Both the position numbers and the translations under genes were made by a program. The notes beneath the pieces are model-generated. The model ran no database searches and was not told where the DNA came from. It saw nothing but the letters and a program-made list of their open reading frames with translations. Shown piece by piece: positions 46,978 to 59,905 of a stretch of DNA of 64,000 nucleotides (its first letter is position 1; every line of letters begins with the position of its first letter). Source of the DNA: Halicephalobus mephisto (taxonomy: Eukaryota > Nematoda > Chromadorea > Rhabditida > Panagrolaimidae); NCBI GenBank assembly GCA_009193035.1, contig SWDT01000012.1:186001-250000 (forward strand). The letters are read 5' to 3'.

Positions 46978-47741
46978 CAGTTGTAAAATAAAATAATAAA
47001 TCAGACGAATTTAATAAATACAAACGCCTTTCTAAAGACCAAAGCTAGAAATATTTTATTTCTCAGAAGAATCGATTGCTTGGTAAATTCTAAAAAAACA
47101 AGCAATTCTAATAGTTGTTTGTCCAAAGAGCACAACCAGTAACGTAAAATTTTATGCGCTTCGAGAAGCTAAAGAGGAGGTAGGTCTGCAGTCTCATAAA
47201 TTTAATCTTTGATGTGGGAATGAAATTGACTCCTTTTTTAAGCTTTACAATATCAATACTGTTCTTTACTTCGAAACACGTAAGTAATTTTTGTTTTTTA
47301 TAATGTCTAACAATTTAAAAAGCTTATTCTTAAATATTTTATATCTTGCAAGAATTTTGTGGAAATTAACCAGAGGGCATAAAAATTATTACAAGTTGGA
47401 ATATATTTATATTTAAATGATTATCAAAAATCAGAATCACTTGAGATACAAGTATCTGATAAATTATTTCATTTCCTAAGGATGGTGTGTAACTGTTCTT
47501 AAAATTAAATTCATATTTTTTATATAAAATATTGAAATTATAAATTTTGTAAAAATACTTTGTTAATGTAGTTTCAAAAAGTAAATTTGAATTTTGTGGA
47601 AATGTTCTATTTCTTCATAATTTCCATAAGTACACTACTGTCTATTGCTTTCTTCTCCTTTTAGGTAATATTCACTTCATTCAATTTGAAGTTCAAACTA
47701 TTTTCTACTTTCATTCCTCAACTTATCACATGTTTGAATTC

Positions 47742-49025
47742 TCAAGATTCTTCTTTACATTCCATTGAAGGAGTAGGAGAAAGTCCTGAATCAGAATTAC
47801 ATGGAGACGAACTGTTTGAAGTTGAGTTAAAAGTCGTTTGTGGAGTATCTGGAGCACGAAGAGAGTAAGTAGGTGGAGGTGGACGTGGTGGTACAACTTT
47901 AGAGGTTGGAGAAGATGATGTACTATCTTGATCTGTAGCTGGAGACATTGATGGATATATTTGAGGAACAGTTGTTGATGGTTGGAATCCAATTACTGGG
48001 ATTTGTAGAGATTGAGGTGATTGTAGTAGAGGGACGTTGGAAAAAATAACCGACATTCGAGTAGAAGGGCAGAAAGATAAAACGCCTTTAGTGTGAAGTT
48101 CGATCTAAAATTCGAGATATTCAGGTACAGTGCCTCATGAAGGTCTTTTCTTACCTCAAGTTCGTAATTTACGCTAATGATAGAGCAATTCGTGATAGTG
48201 ATCAAGTTTGGTGGTACATAAATGTCAACTTGAAATTGGTTTGATGTTGATGCTGGTATAGAAATGTTATTTCTTATAGTTGGTATTTTGATAATATCTT
48301 CTTCGACCATTTGAAAAAATTGCGGAAAGGTTTTTCCTGTAAAGTTTGCTTTTTTAACAATTTTAATTTCTATGGCATAAATATCCGTTGAAGAATTGTT
48401 TGTGACATCACAGTGAACTGGAATAACTTCACCAGGTCCCCAAGCCAAGCGGGGAATTGAAAACTAAAATTACTGTTTTATTTATTTAAAATCGGAAAAA
48501 ACTTACAGTAGCTTCTAAAGCTTTTCCAGATGAGAAGATCGTACTTTTATATATGGATGAGGATTGAGGTTGTGTGTACATTGGAATGCTGTTCAGATAA
48601 ATAGGAACAGCTACTGTGATCTCAATTTGAGAAGTTTTATTGAAAGCCCAAGATTGATCTAGGATGGCTTTCAGTTTATATTTTATATTTCCGTGGGTAG
48701 CCTGGAAACTAGGAGGAATATTGTACGGGAGAGTGACAGAAAAGGGATATTGTTTACTGCCACCTGGCAACAATATTTCGCTTTTATTGTTGTTCTTATT
48801 CCATAGAATAAAATTGTTGTTCAGGTGAACTTCTTTCCCGGAGTAGGTGTTGACATGTTTACCGTATATTTGCCGAAAGTGAACAGAAGCTCGACCTTTG
48901 ACTTTCAAATTAATGCCATTTATCTTCTTATCTTTAGGCAAATTCACAAGGACATGTCCAGTGACGGTATCTCCAGGGTAATAGATGCATCGAGGAGAAT
49001 CGAGAATTATTTGAAAATCAGCCAT
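47742..49025 (-). CDS. Alpha-arrestin H, PPxY tail (PPTY)
   Basis: Exons 48507-49025, 48155-48463 and 47742-48104 give 396 residues. It starts MADFQIILDSPRCIYYPGD. Here exon 2 starts FSIPRLAW instead of V/ISIPRLAW. The tail has PPRPPPPTYSL: a Pro-rich run plus PPTY. Exons 2 and 3 are close to those of gene K, two genes away, while gene I between them differs. The frame is open upstream of the start but nothing conserved lies there. Confidence 0.9.
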
Positions 49026-50175
49026 AGATTTTAGGAAAATGAAGCAAATTAAACGAATATAAACAATTTTGATGCTTTTAAAAGGATAAATAATAATAGT
49101 GGGAATGGTGGTGAGCACAAATAAATGTTTATTCAGCTGTATTAAATTTGAATGATTAGCCCAACAATCAAACCAGATTAGTTTTACCCAAAAAAGCAAA
49201 ACTGGATTCTTTCATGGCACTTATATAAATCCTCCTCTGTGCAGCTTTTTCATGAAATTCACATATTTCAAGTTGCTTTTCAAAATAACTAGTGCTTATT
49301 GTATTGCTCAACCTTATTGGCCAAGTAAAAAATCTTTATCCTCTAAAAATATTGATTTTACATCAAATATAAAAAAAAATGAACATTTTTATTTACCAGT
49401 CCTTGCTTTTTATGCGCAATCAAGTGCATCTCCAAGTTGTTAGTATAACAAAAAAACAACGAAATTTCAAAACAAACATATGGTCTCATGGTTTCATCCT
49501 AGTTATGATAGTTTGGCATCAATTTTTCCAATTTGTGATAAATCAATTGTATCCTGTATTTCGAAATACTTTAATTAATCACTGTTTTACTATAATTATT
49601 ACTTTTCAACAAAATTTTCAATAAAAAATAGATAAAATATGTTTTGAAATGTCTGCAGAAAGTAGTTAACAACAATATCATCAAAGTGGAAAAGATTATT
49701 GCAAATTATACAATACTTTTATTTTGATAACTGTCAACAATTTAGATTTGCTTTGATTGAAATGTGATGACATACTGTCTCTAGAGAAGAATAAAAATAT
49801 TGTTATTAAATTTACTTCTATCTTTAAAGATTATTTGTACATTATCATTCAAAATCTTGGGAATTTTTCATCTTTTTTCATCACTTTTCATTCATTGAAT
49901 ACTTCGTAATTAAATGCCAACATTGTCTAGTTATCATCAGTTGCTTCAACAGTAGCTAATTCCATGCTCGCCAAGAAACTCACAGAAAAGGTACGAGATT
50001 ATTCATCTTTGAGGAGACAAAAAGTCTTGTGTTGTATAGATAATCTTCATATTTTAGCCTTCAATGGGTGTTTTTATATATTCCATTGGTAGGGTTGGGA
50101 AAATCTTGAATCATAATCATATAGAGGCGGTCTCTTTTGAATTAAACTGCAAACTGTTAAAGCAAACTTTTAAAC

Positions 50176-51356
50176 TTAAGGAGAATAAGGGGGTGGAGCA
50201 TCAAAGTATGAAATATATTGCGACATCGGTATAGACGAGCATATACCACTCTGTTCTGTAACTGGAGGTGTAGACGAGTATGGTGGAGGAACATTAATGA
50301 GTGATTGAAATTCAACTGTTGGAACTTCTGTATACTGTGGCGTTTCAATCATAGGAACGTTAGAGAAAATTACCGGTAGATAAGTGGAGAGAGAAGATGA
50401 AAAAATACCTCTAAAGTGAAGCTTGACCTAAAACTTGAGATACGTGAGTAAATGTATTTCTGAGAATATTCTCTTACCTCAAGTTGGTAATTTACACTAA
50501 GGATGGGACAATCAGTAATCGTAACTAAATTCGACGGTACTTGAATATCTAGTTGAATTTCGTTTGATGTTGCAGAGGGAATATGGATGTCAGTTTTTAA
50601 ATACCCTATTTTATGAATATCTTCCCTAACTACTTTACTAGGATAAATAGAAGGTTTTTTCCCGGTAAAGTTTTCTATTTGAATAATTGTAACTTCTACG
50701 CTGGAAACATCATTTGAAGAATGATTTGTGATATCACAGTTAACTGGGATGATTTCATTGACTGCCCAGGCCAAACGAGGTATGGAAAACTAAAAATGTT
50801 CGATTATCACCTTAGAGGGAACATCCAGGAAGCTTACAATAGCTATTATAGGTGTCACAGATGAGAAATCACTGTGCTTATAAATATACGCATATTGGGA
50901 TTCAGTATATGTGGAAACTCTGTTTAGATTAATAGGGACAGTCACTGGGATGTCAAGTTCATAGCTTTTACACTGGGTCCAAGGCAGATCCAGTTCCGCC
51001 TTCAGTCTATACCGTATATGTCCATAATCACCCTCCCAGCTAGGAGGAGCGTCATGTGGAATATTAAAAGAAAAAGGATATCGTTTACTGCCACTTGGAA
51101 ACAATTTTTCGCCCTTATTTTTGTTCTTCTCCCAGAGAGTTATATGGTCTTGTAGGTAAATTTTTTCCGCAATGTAGCGATGACTATCATCACGGTGTCG
51201 ATACCGGAATTTCACATAAGCTTGAGCATTAATTTTCAAACAAAGTTTATTAACTTTCGTGGCTTTAGTTAGATTTACAAAGACATATCCACTTATATTA
51301 TCGCCTGGATAAAAGATAGATTTAGAAGATTCGACAATAACTTGAATATCAGTCAT
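50176..51356 (-). CDS. Alpha-arrestin I, two PPxY motifs
   Basis: Exons 50838-51356, 50478-50789 and 50176-50427 give 360 residues. The start Met of MTDIQVIVESSK aligns with the other copies, although the frame is open for another 115 codons upstream. C-domain loop FTGKKPSIYPSKV. The short tail has two PPPY motifs, one internal (PPPYSST) and one at the end (APPPYSP-stop), like genes B and C. Confidence 0.9.
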
Positions 51357-52118
51357 AGGTCTTGAGATAATAGAATAAACCGAAGGTTTAAAAACACGAA
51401 CGTTGCTTAGAGATAAACAGGCATGAATCTTATTTCCCAGAAAAAATCGACTGTTATGTAAACATGAAACAGGAGGAGCAGTGCCAGTGTGAATGTTTAT
51501 CCAGCAAAAAAATAGGCTATGTATCTTAATTTTATGTACCTCGAAATCCCAACAAAGATAAAGCACGCCATTGTCACATGGCTTTATCCTTGGCATGGCA
51601 GAATTTGACACCAATGTTTTGAATTTCTCGTAAATGCATTGTATTTTGTACTTTGACACACTTCTGGATAATTGTTTTTTATAATTTTCAATTATTGGCA
51701 CATTTAGAATTAAATTTATACGTAGAATATCTTTTATAAAGTTTGTAGCAACAAATTACAGATCATAAAACCATTGGAAATTATAGAATCCTTCCGCTTA
51801 GGTGACTGTCAGAAATTAGATTTGTTCTTGATTTAAATCTGGTGAAGTACTGTATCTCTGAAGAAGAATGAAAATCTATGATTTTAAGAGTTTATTATGT
51901 ACCACCGGTTCAAACTCCTGGAAATGGTTTATTTTATTACTTTCCATTCTCTAAATGATTTCATAATTAATCACCGATATTGTGTAATTGTCACTAATTT
52001 TTCCACAATAACTAATTCTAAGTTTTAAAAAATCTTTCACAGAAAGCGATGTAAAATCATTAATTTTTGGTAGGACAATTCTTGAACGTTGTCTGTTATA
52101 CGTGTAATTTTCCCGTTG

Positions 52119-53405
52119 TTAATCCTCAATAGGTGCTTTTGTACACTCCATTGGTGGGGTTGGGGAAAATCCTGAATCAGACCCAGATAGAGACGAAATG
52201 TGTGAAGTTGAACTAGACGTCGTTGGCATAGAGTCTACAGGCCGAGAAGAACAAACAGGTGGAGGAGGACGTGGTGGGAGAACATTAGGTGTTGACGATG
52301 ATGTAGTATCTTGATTTGTAGTTGAAGACATTGATGGATATATTTGAGGAACAGTTGTTGATGATTGAAATTTAGTTGGAACTTGTACAGATTGAAATGA
52401 TTGTAGTAGAGGGACGTTGGAAAAAATAACCGACATTCGCGTAGAAGGGCAGAAAGATAAAACGCCTTTGGTGTGAAGTTCGATCTAAAATTCGAGATAT
52501 TCAGGTACAGTGACTCATGAAGGTTTCTTCTTACCTCAAGTTCGTAATTTACGCTAATGATAGAACAATTCGTGATAGTGATCAAGTTTGGTGGTACATA
52601 AATATCAACTTGAAATTGGTTTGATGTTGATGCTGGTATAGAAATGTTATTTTTTATAGACGGTATTTTGATAATGTCTTCTTTGACTACTGGGGAGAAT
52701 TGTGGAAGAACTTTTCCCGTAAAACTTGTTTTTTTAACAATTTTAATTTCTACGGCATAGACATCCGTTGAAGAAGTGTTTGTGACATTACAGTACATGG
52801 GGATTATTTCGCCGGGTCCCCAAGCCAAGCGGGGGATGGAAAACTGGAATTACTGTTTTATTTATTTAAAATCAGAAAAACCTTACAGTAGCTTCTAGAC
52901 ACTTTGTAGATGATAAATCGTCATTTTTATTTATGAATGCGTATTGAGGTTGTGTGCAGATCGGAAACCTATCCAAATAAATAGGAGTAGTTACTGGAAT
53001 CTCAATTTGACAAGTTTTATTCGAAGTCCAAGATTGATCTACTATAGCTTTCAGTATATACCGTATATTTCCATGGTTACTTTGGAAACTCGCAGGAATA
53101 CTATATGGGAGAGTAGCAGAAAAAGAATATTGTTTACCACCGTCTGACAGTGATATTTCGTTCTTAGTTTCGTTTTTCTGCCACAAAATCAAATTACTGT
53201 TCAGATAAACTTCTTTCCCTGAGTAGCTGCTGACAAATTTGCCATATCCACGTCCGAAGCGGACAGAAGCTTCACCTTTAACTTCCAAATGGATGCCATT
53301 AATCTTTTTTTCTTTGGGCAAATTCACAAGGACGTATCCAGTCAGAATATCTCCAGAATAATAGTTGCATCGAGGAGAATCGAGAATTATTTGAAGATCA
53401 GCCAT
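52119..53405 (-). CDS. Alpha-arrestin K, PPxY Tyr lost
   Basis: Exons 52887-53405, 52535-52843 and 52119-52484 give 397 residues. It is a close relative of gene H, but the N-domain motif reads YYSGD instead of YYPGD, and the tail motif reads PPRPPPPVCSS where H has PPRPPPPTYSL. The PPxY Tyr is Cys, so the predicted ligase-binding site is gone while the frame remains intact. Confidence 0.88.
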
Positions 53406-54440
53406 AGATTTTAGGAAAGTGAAGCAAATTGGATGAATAAAAATGCAATAGTTTTCTAGAGGTGAATGACAGTAACGGGATTAATAATGGAAGTTGCAAG
53501 AACCGTTTATGCGATTACCTGAAACTTGGATAATGAAACTTAATTAACGATAGCGCACAAAAACCGAACTCTATCCCGCAATTACTTAGGCTCTCTTCAG
53601 CTCTCCCCATGTAATCCGCATGTTTCAAGTTATTCTTTAAAATATCTAGGACTTGTATCGTTCGAGCCTGTCAACAAAGTAAAAAATGTTATTTTCTAGA
53701 AAACACCGATGCTAACATTAACTATAAGAGAAAAGAAGCACTGACAGAGGTAAATGTTTGTTCAAGCTACAAGGTCAAGTAGATCACCAAGTTGTTAATA
53801 TAGCGAAAAACCAAAGAGAACTCAAGACGAACATTTGATGTCATGGTTTCTTCTTGGAATGAAAGTGAAAGCAGTGTTAGGTCTTACAAAATTTGTGTTC
53901 TTTAACGCAAAGTATTTCCAACTAATCATTTTGTATAATTTTCGAATAAAAGATAAAAGTATTTTAAAACAATTCCCAGCTCAATATATTCTTTAATTTG
54001 TGCAAAAAACAATTAGAGATGCAACATCGTAAAAAATATAACAGATTATAAAGAAAAATAAAAGTTTGTTTTGTGGCTGTAAAAAGTGGGTATATTTGTT
54101 TTTTGAAGCAAGTATCAGTAAAATAATATATCTGAAGACAAATGCAGTAAAATTTGCAAACTTTAGAAGTTTAAGGATTGCTTTTTATGAGCATATAATT
54201 GAATTTTGAATCTTAAAAATCTTTTCGTTCACATTAGTTCCAAAATACATTTTTTAAATAAAAATGGTTCTCTGTATTCTTCATAATAATAGTTCACTTA
54301 TTGCTTATTTTATTACCGTTCTGAAAGTATTTGTTAACTTAAAAAAGTCCAAACAATTTTCTATGTTTATGTTTAGCATTATTCAACCAAATATTTCCAC
54401 GAGCAATGAATTTCCACATTCATATACCATCAAGAGACCT

Positions 54441-55704
54441 TTATTGATATTCCACCGATGGGGCTGAGGGATATCTTGGAAGAGAATCGCGCTCACATGA
54501 AATATTCGGCGTTGAGTGGAAAGTTAAAGTAGGGTTGGAGGCATATAGAGTATAAGGAGGAGGAGCATCAGGATACAGGGTGGATCGAGGTACTGGCATA
54601 AATGAAAATATTGCGTTTTCTCCTATAACTGGAGGAGTTATTCGATATGGAGGGGGAAAATCATCTGAAGGTTGGAATTCAATATCTGAGATTTGTGAAG
54701 ATCGCGGTGATTCATCAATAGGAATATTGGAGAAAATTACAGGTAAGGAAGTAGAGGCACATGTATTGGAAGTGTTGTTGAAGCAAAGTTTGATCTAAAA
54801 CGTTGAATATGTAAGTTGATTTTAAAAACTTTCTTACTTCAAGTTCATAATGTACCCTAATAATGGAACAATTAGTGATAGTAACTAAATTTTCAGGTAC
54901 CCGAACGTCTAAGTGCACTTGTTTTAATGTCATAGAAGGAACGGAGATGTCAGTTTTCGTAGACTTGATTTCTGTCATATATTCTTTCGTTATATTATAA
55001 CGACTTTGGTAAAACATGTGCCCCGTGCAGTTTTCTTTTTTGACAATCTTGACTTCTACGCCAGATATATCATACGAAGAATAGTTTGTGACATTGCAGT
55101 AAACTGAAATGACTTCGCCAGCTCTCCAGGCCAAACGAGGAATAGAGATCTAGAGTAACTTCATTGTTGAATTAGGGAAAGTGGAAAAACTTACAGTAGC
55201 TAGTGTAGAGGGGCAGATCTTGTTATTATATATGGATGCGGTTTGAGATTGAGTGTACATAGGAGAGCTGCTCAAATCAAGAGGAACACCTACTTTGATG
55301 TGGATTTCATCAGTTATATCTAGAGCCCAAGGAATGTCGACTTGGGCTTTAAGTCTATACAGTATATATCCATAAGCACCCTTCAAACTCGGAACAGCAT
55401 TATCTGGAATAGTGAAAGAAAAAGGAAATCCAGTATCACCAGCAACCACTCGTTTTTCAGTCTTAGCCGTGTTTTTCGGCCATCGAATAAAACGATCCTT
55501 TAGATAAACCTTTTCCGCACTGTAAAAAGTGCTTTGTTTGCTATGTCCATGCCGGAACCTTACATAAGCCCGGCCATCGACTTCTAGGAGAATATTATTC
55601 ACCTTTTTCTCCTTAGCAGAATAAACAAGAATATACCCAGCTACTTCATCACCTGGATAATAAATGGATTGAGGAGGATCAAGAATTATTTTAATAGAAG
55701 ACAT
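54441..55704 (-). CDS. Alpha-arrestin L, two PPxY motifs
   Basis: Exons 55195-55704, 54838-55149 and 54441-54794 give 391 residues. The N domain opens IYYPGDEVAGYILVYS. Exon 1 is three codons shorter than the usual 173. C-domain loop CTGHMFYQSRYN. Exon 3 has PPPYRIT and PPPYTLYAS and ends PSVEYQ. A CTATATAAAA box lies about 55 bp upstream of the ATG. Confidence 0.9.
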
Positions 55705-56593
55705 AAGTTTTGGGATGATGAAACAAATAAAAGAAATTTAAGAAATACAATTTTTTTATATAGCTGAGTCAGTAAATAAATTCCTAGTTTGTCGGAAGAT
55801 CGACTATGGCGTAAATTCAGGGAAAAGAAAACATTGATAGCTATCAGTTTGGGGATGAAAACGAGTTAAATCGTCAGAGTTTGAATGAACCTAGAAAGGA
55901 GGAAGATGAAACACACTTCCAATCACATGTCCTTAGGAAAACGGAAGTTGATACCAGTTTTCTGACTTTTGAAAACCAATTAGGTTCTGCAATGCGACAT
56001 CTTTCTAGTGAATCACTCGCATTTATGATTCTCAACTGTGAAAATAAAAAACTAACTCAAACTTATCCTAAGAACTCTGGAAAACAATTGAAGATAGCAA
56101 AGTCATAAAAATATAAATAGTCAATATAAACGACGAAAGATTTTTATTTCAGGAGATATTAAAAATTAGCTGTGTTTTTATTAGAATAATCAATAAATCA
56201 GTGAATCTTTGAATATGAATAAAGTGAGCATGTTTAATTTATATCACACTGTATTTTAACTGTCTTTTGTTATTGGGAAAATTATTCAAATTTGAATTTC
56301 CTCATAAGTAATTGACTGAAAACAATTCTGAAAAAAAGTAAGCATACATTTTAAGTGTTTTTCCGCAACTTTTATAATAACAGCTAATCACTCATTGATT
56401 TGTGTGTCCTTTTCATTATTCTTCTAATAACATTTATTTACTTTGATATAAAAGCTAAATCTCTTTACTACTTTCTTTTATGTTTAAAATTATCTAATTA
56501 AACACATCTACTAACAAGAAGTTTCTAAAATTTTCGCAGCTTCAAAAATACGTTGTTATATCCTAATAGAGAGATTGAGGAAGTTGGATTAAA

Positions 56594-56816
56594 CTACCAT
56601 ATAGCTGCAATGATTAAATGTGAGCTAGAAGTTGACAAAGTAGGGGTTGAAGCACAAGATGAATAAAAATACTGATCACTAATATATAAGATAAATTGAC
56701 CTATCGGCATAAACCGAAGAATAAAATTTCGTCCTATAGCTGAAGGCATCAGTAAGAGTAGTTTAAGAAAGATCAATAGATATTGAAATCCAATTATGAA
56801 AACTCATAAATTGGGG
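56594..56816 (-). pseudogene. Decayed tail of arrestin M
   Basis: The stretch after the stop still shows tail-like words (MPIGQFILY, SCASTPTLSTSSS), but they lie in another frame from exon 3 and no PPxY remains. Confidence 0.55.
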
Positions 56817-57824
56817 TTACTGAATCAAAGGGACATTAGAGATAATTATGGGCAGAGAAGTGTGGGGAGCAGAGGAGAAAATCTTATTGGAATGTAGCTT
56901 GATCTGAAATTTACAATATATATTCATTATTGGAATTATTTTTCCTACCTCAAGCTCGTAATCCACTTTAATAATAGGACAGTTGATAATGGAAAATAAA
57001 TTTGTTGGCACCCGAAAATCTACTTGAACTTTCTTTGAGGTTTTGGCGGGAATGACGACGTCGGTCTTCGTAGAATATACATTTTTACTGGAGTCTTTAG
57101 TATTCGTAAAGTCATGTAGCAAAGTATTTTGACCTGTGTATTCTTCATTTTTAACAATCGTGACTTCTATGTTGGAAATGTCATGCGAAGACTCGTTTTT
57201 GATATCACAGTTGATTGGGATAATTTCACCACCAGTCCAAGCTAAGCGAGGAATGGAAATCTATAACCATTTTACTATCAACTCGGAGAAAATTGAAAAA
57301 AGACTTACGGTGCCTTCTATAGACTTTGAAAACGGAAAAATACTGTGTTTATGAACACTTGCAGACTGAGGCTCAGTGAACTTTGGATCAGAGTTAAGGT
57401 CAATGGGAATAGCCACTGGGATCTCAACTTCACAGTACTTATCCAGAGCCCAAGACATATCAAGTTCACATTTCAAGCTATACCGTATATCTCCATAAAG
57501 ACCTTCGAAGCTGGGGGCAATGTCAGAGGGGATGGTGAGAGAAAACGGGTATTGTTTACTATCTGCTGACAAAGATTCATCGTCTTTAACTTCTTTCTCC
57601 GACAAAGTCAAGTAGTCATCGAAATAAACTTCGTCATTTCTGTAAATAATAACCTGTTTGCCATAGCCATCCAAAAAATCAACATGAACTCGACCACTGG
57701 CTTCCAGACGGATTTTATCAATCTTTTTATCTTCAGGAGAATTTATAAGGACATATCCTTTTAGATTATCTCCCGGACAATAAACAGGTTGAGGAGATTC
57801 AAGAATTATTTGAATATCGAACAT
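56817..57824 (-). CDS. Alpha-arrestin M, tail-less
   Basis: Exons 57309-57824, 56949-57260 and 56817-56903 give 304 residues. It is the first of the right-hand subgroup with VYCPGD in place of YHPGD and the DEVYFDDYLTLSEK segment. It ends PIIISNVPLIQ-stop, exactly where the fold ends and the Pro-rich tail starts in the others. The former tail (about 56594-56816) is frameshifted and stop-ridden. A CCTTATAAAGACAT box lies upstream. Confidence 0.87.
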
Positions 57825-58749
57825 GAAGTTTAGAAGAATGGAACAAGCTAAAAAAAAGCAGAAAATTGAAATGTCTTTATAAGGCTGGATTTAAAAACAA
57901 CCTTTAGTCCCAAATAACTGATTTCAACGTAAAGGTAATGAAGAAAATACAACTGAAAAATATCAATTCAATGAATAAAATCAATCACAGAACCAAACAT
58001 CAAATGTGTTTTGAATTTCGAAAGATAGACCGCGTCTCTGTTTTCGTGGTTGATAAAAATAGACGTTTAATTTCGTTGAACATTCAAAAAATCATGTTTT
58101 TCTTTACTTCAAAATACTTCCAATGATTAATTGAAATTAAAACATTACTGTGAAAAGTTTTAATTTTAATCAACATTTAAAATTTGATAGAAAATGGAAA
58201 ATAGTAAGATCGTAAAAAATAGAGAATTATTTTAGATTTCAAAATCGTTCTGATTTTCGATAGTCATAGGAAAGAAATAGATGTTTATAGTAAAAATGTT
58301 AAATAAATTAGTTCATTTTTGAGGAAAATCTAGTAGAATTTGCATATTTAGTTTATTGAAAAATTTATTTCAAATTATTTCATTATAAAATAATTTTATT
58401 TTTAATCCTTTTTTTCATTAATTTGTTCATGGCAGTTCCAAAAAATATCTGAGATTTAAAAATGCAATTTTTTTATGTCAAATTTAATTGTCAGCTTACA
58501 TATCTTTTTGTTCTTATTTAGTAATATTTACTTTGTTATACAATTGAAAGTAATTTATAATTTAAAATTATTGTATTAAATATATTTAAGAATAGGATAT
58601 GTTTGGATCTCTACAGTTCTGAAAGACACTGTCGTATTTTGATGAAGAGTTGAGTGGCGTCTTGGATGCAAATCATAAATAAGTGCCACGATTGAATTTA
58701 AACGAAAATTTAACAACGTTGAGACTGAAACACATAACGAATCAGAGTA

Positions 58750-59905
58750 CTAAGCACTGGGATGCTCAATAGACTGAGGCATTGGCATATACGAAGGAAG
58801 ATCGTTTCCCTCTGTAATTAAAGTTACCGATGGATACAGCTTCGGGAAACCAAACAAATGCTCGAATCCAACTGCTGGAATTTCTAAAGATGCAGATGCA
58901 TGGATCAAAGGGACATTGGAGAAAATTACAGGAAGGAAAGTATGTGGGGTGGATCTGAAAACCTTGTCAGAATGGAGCTTGATCTGAAATTTAAATGTAT
59001 ATAAATTAATTTTCAAATCTCCTTTCTTACCTCAAGCTCGTAATCTACTTTAATAAAAGGACAATTCATGATGGTAAATACATTTGCCGGTACTTCAACG
59101 TTTATTTGAAATTCTTTTGATATTGAAGCAGGAATCTGAACATCAGATTTTGTACATTGTATTTTCTTAATGTGTTTTTCGGTTTTCTCGTCGGAAAGGA
59201 GCAAACTTTTGCCCGTAAACTTTTCTTTTTTGACAATTATAATTTCAATGCCAAAGATATTATGCGAAGACTTATTTCTGACATCGAAGTAGACTGGAAT
59301 GGTTTCACCGACCATCCAAGTCAGGCGAGGAATGGAAATCTAAAAGGGTTCAATTATCAGCTTGAGGTAAATGTAGAAAAACTTACCTTAGCTTCTAAAT
59401 ATTTCGAAGATGAGAGGATACTGTGTCTATGGATACTTGCAGATTGAGATTGAGTGAACTTTGGAGCAGAGTTAAGATCAATGGGAACAGCCACCGGGAT
59501 TTCCAGTTCACAATGTTTATCCCGAGCCCAAGGTAGATCTACTTCAGCCTTTAAGGTATATCGTATATCTCCATGAAGACCTTCAAAGCTAGGAGCGATG
59601 TCAGAGGGGATGGTGAGGGAAAACGGGTATTTTTTACCATCACCTGGCAAAGATTCATCATCTTTAGCTTCTTTCTCCGACAAAGTCAAGTAGTCATCGA
59701 AATAAACCTCGTCATTTTTGTAGAAAATAGCGTTTTTGCCGTAACCTTCGCGGAAAGATACATGTGCTTGACCTTTGGCTTGAAGACGGATTTCATCAAT
59801 CTTTTTATCCTTGGGCAAATTTACAAGGACATGTCCTTCAACCTTATCGCCAGGGCAATAGGTGGATTGAGGAGAATTGAGAATAATTTGAATATCAGAC
59901 ATCAA
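58750..59905 (-). CDS. Alpha-arrestin N, truncated tail without PPxY
   Basis: Exons 59387-59905, 59031-59339 and 58750-58983 give 353 residues. N domain TYCPGDKVEGHVLVNL with the DEVYFDDYLTLSEKE segment shared with M and O. The tail keeps about 50 residues (ending MPMPQSIEHPSA), then stops at 58750-58752, just before where YSLY-type residues and PPxY occur in other copies. The region after the stop still reads in frame as tail relic. GTATAAAAGCATCTGAG lies about 50 bp upstream, nearly as in gene A. Confidence 0.87.
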
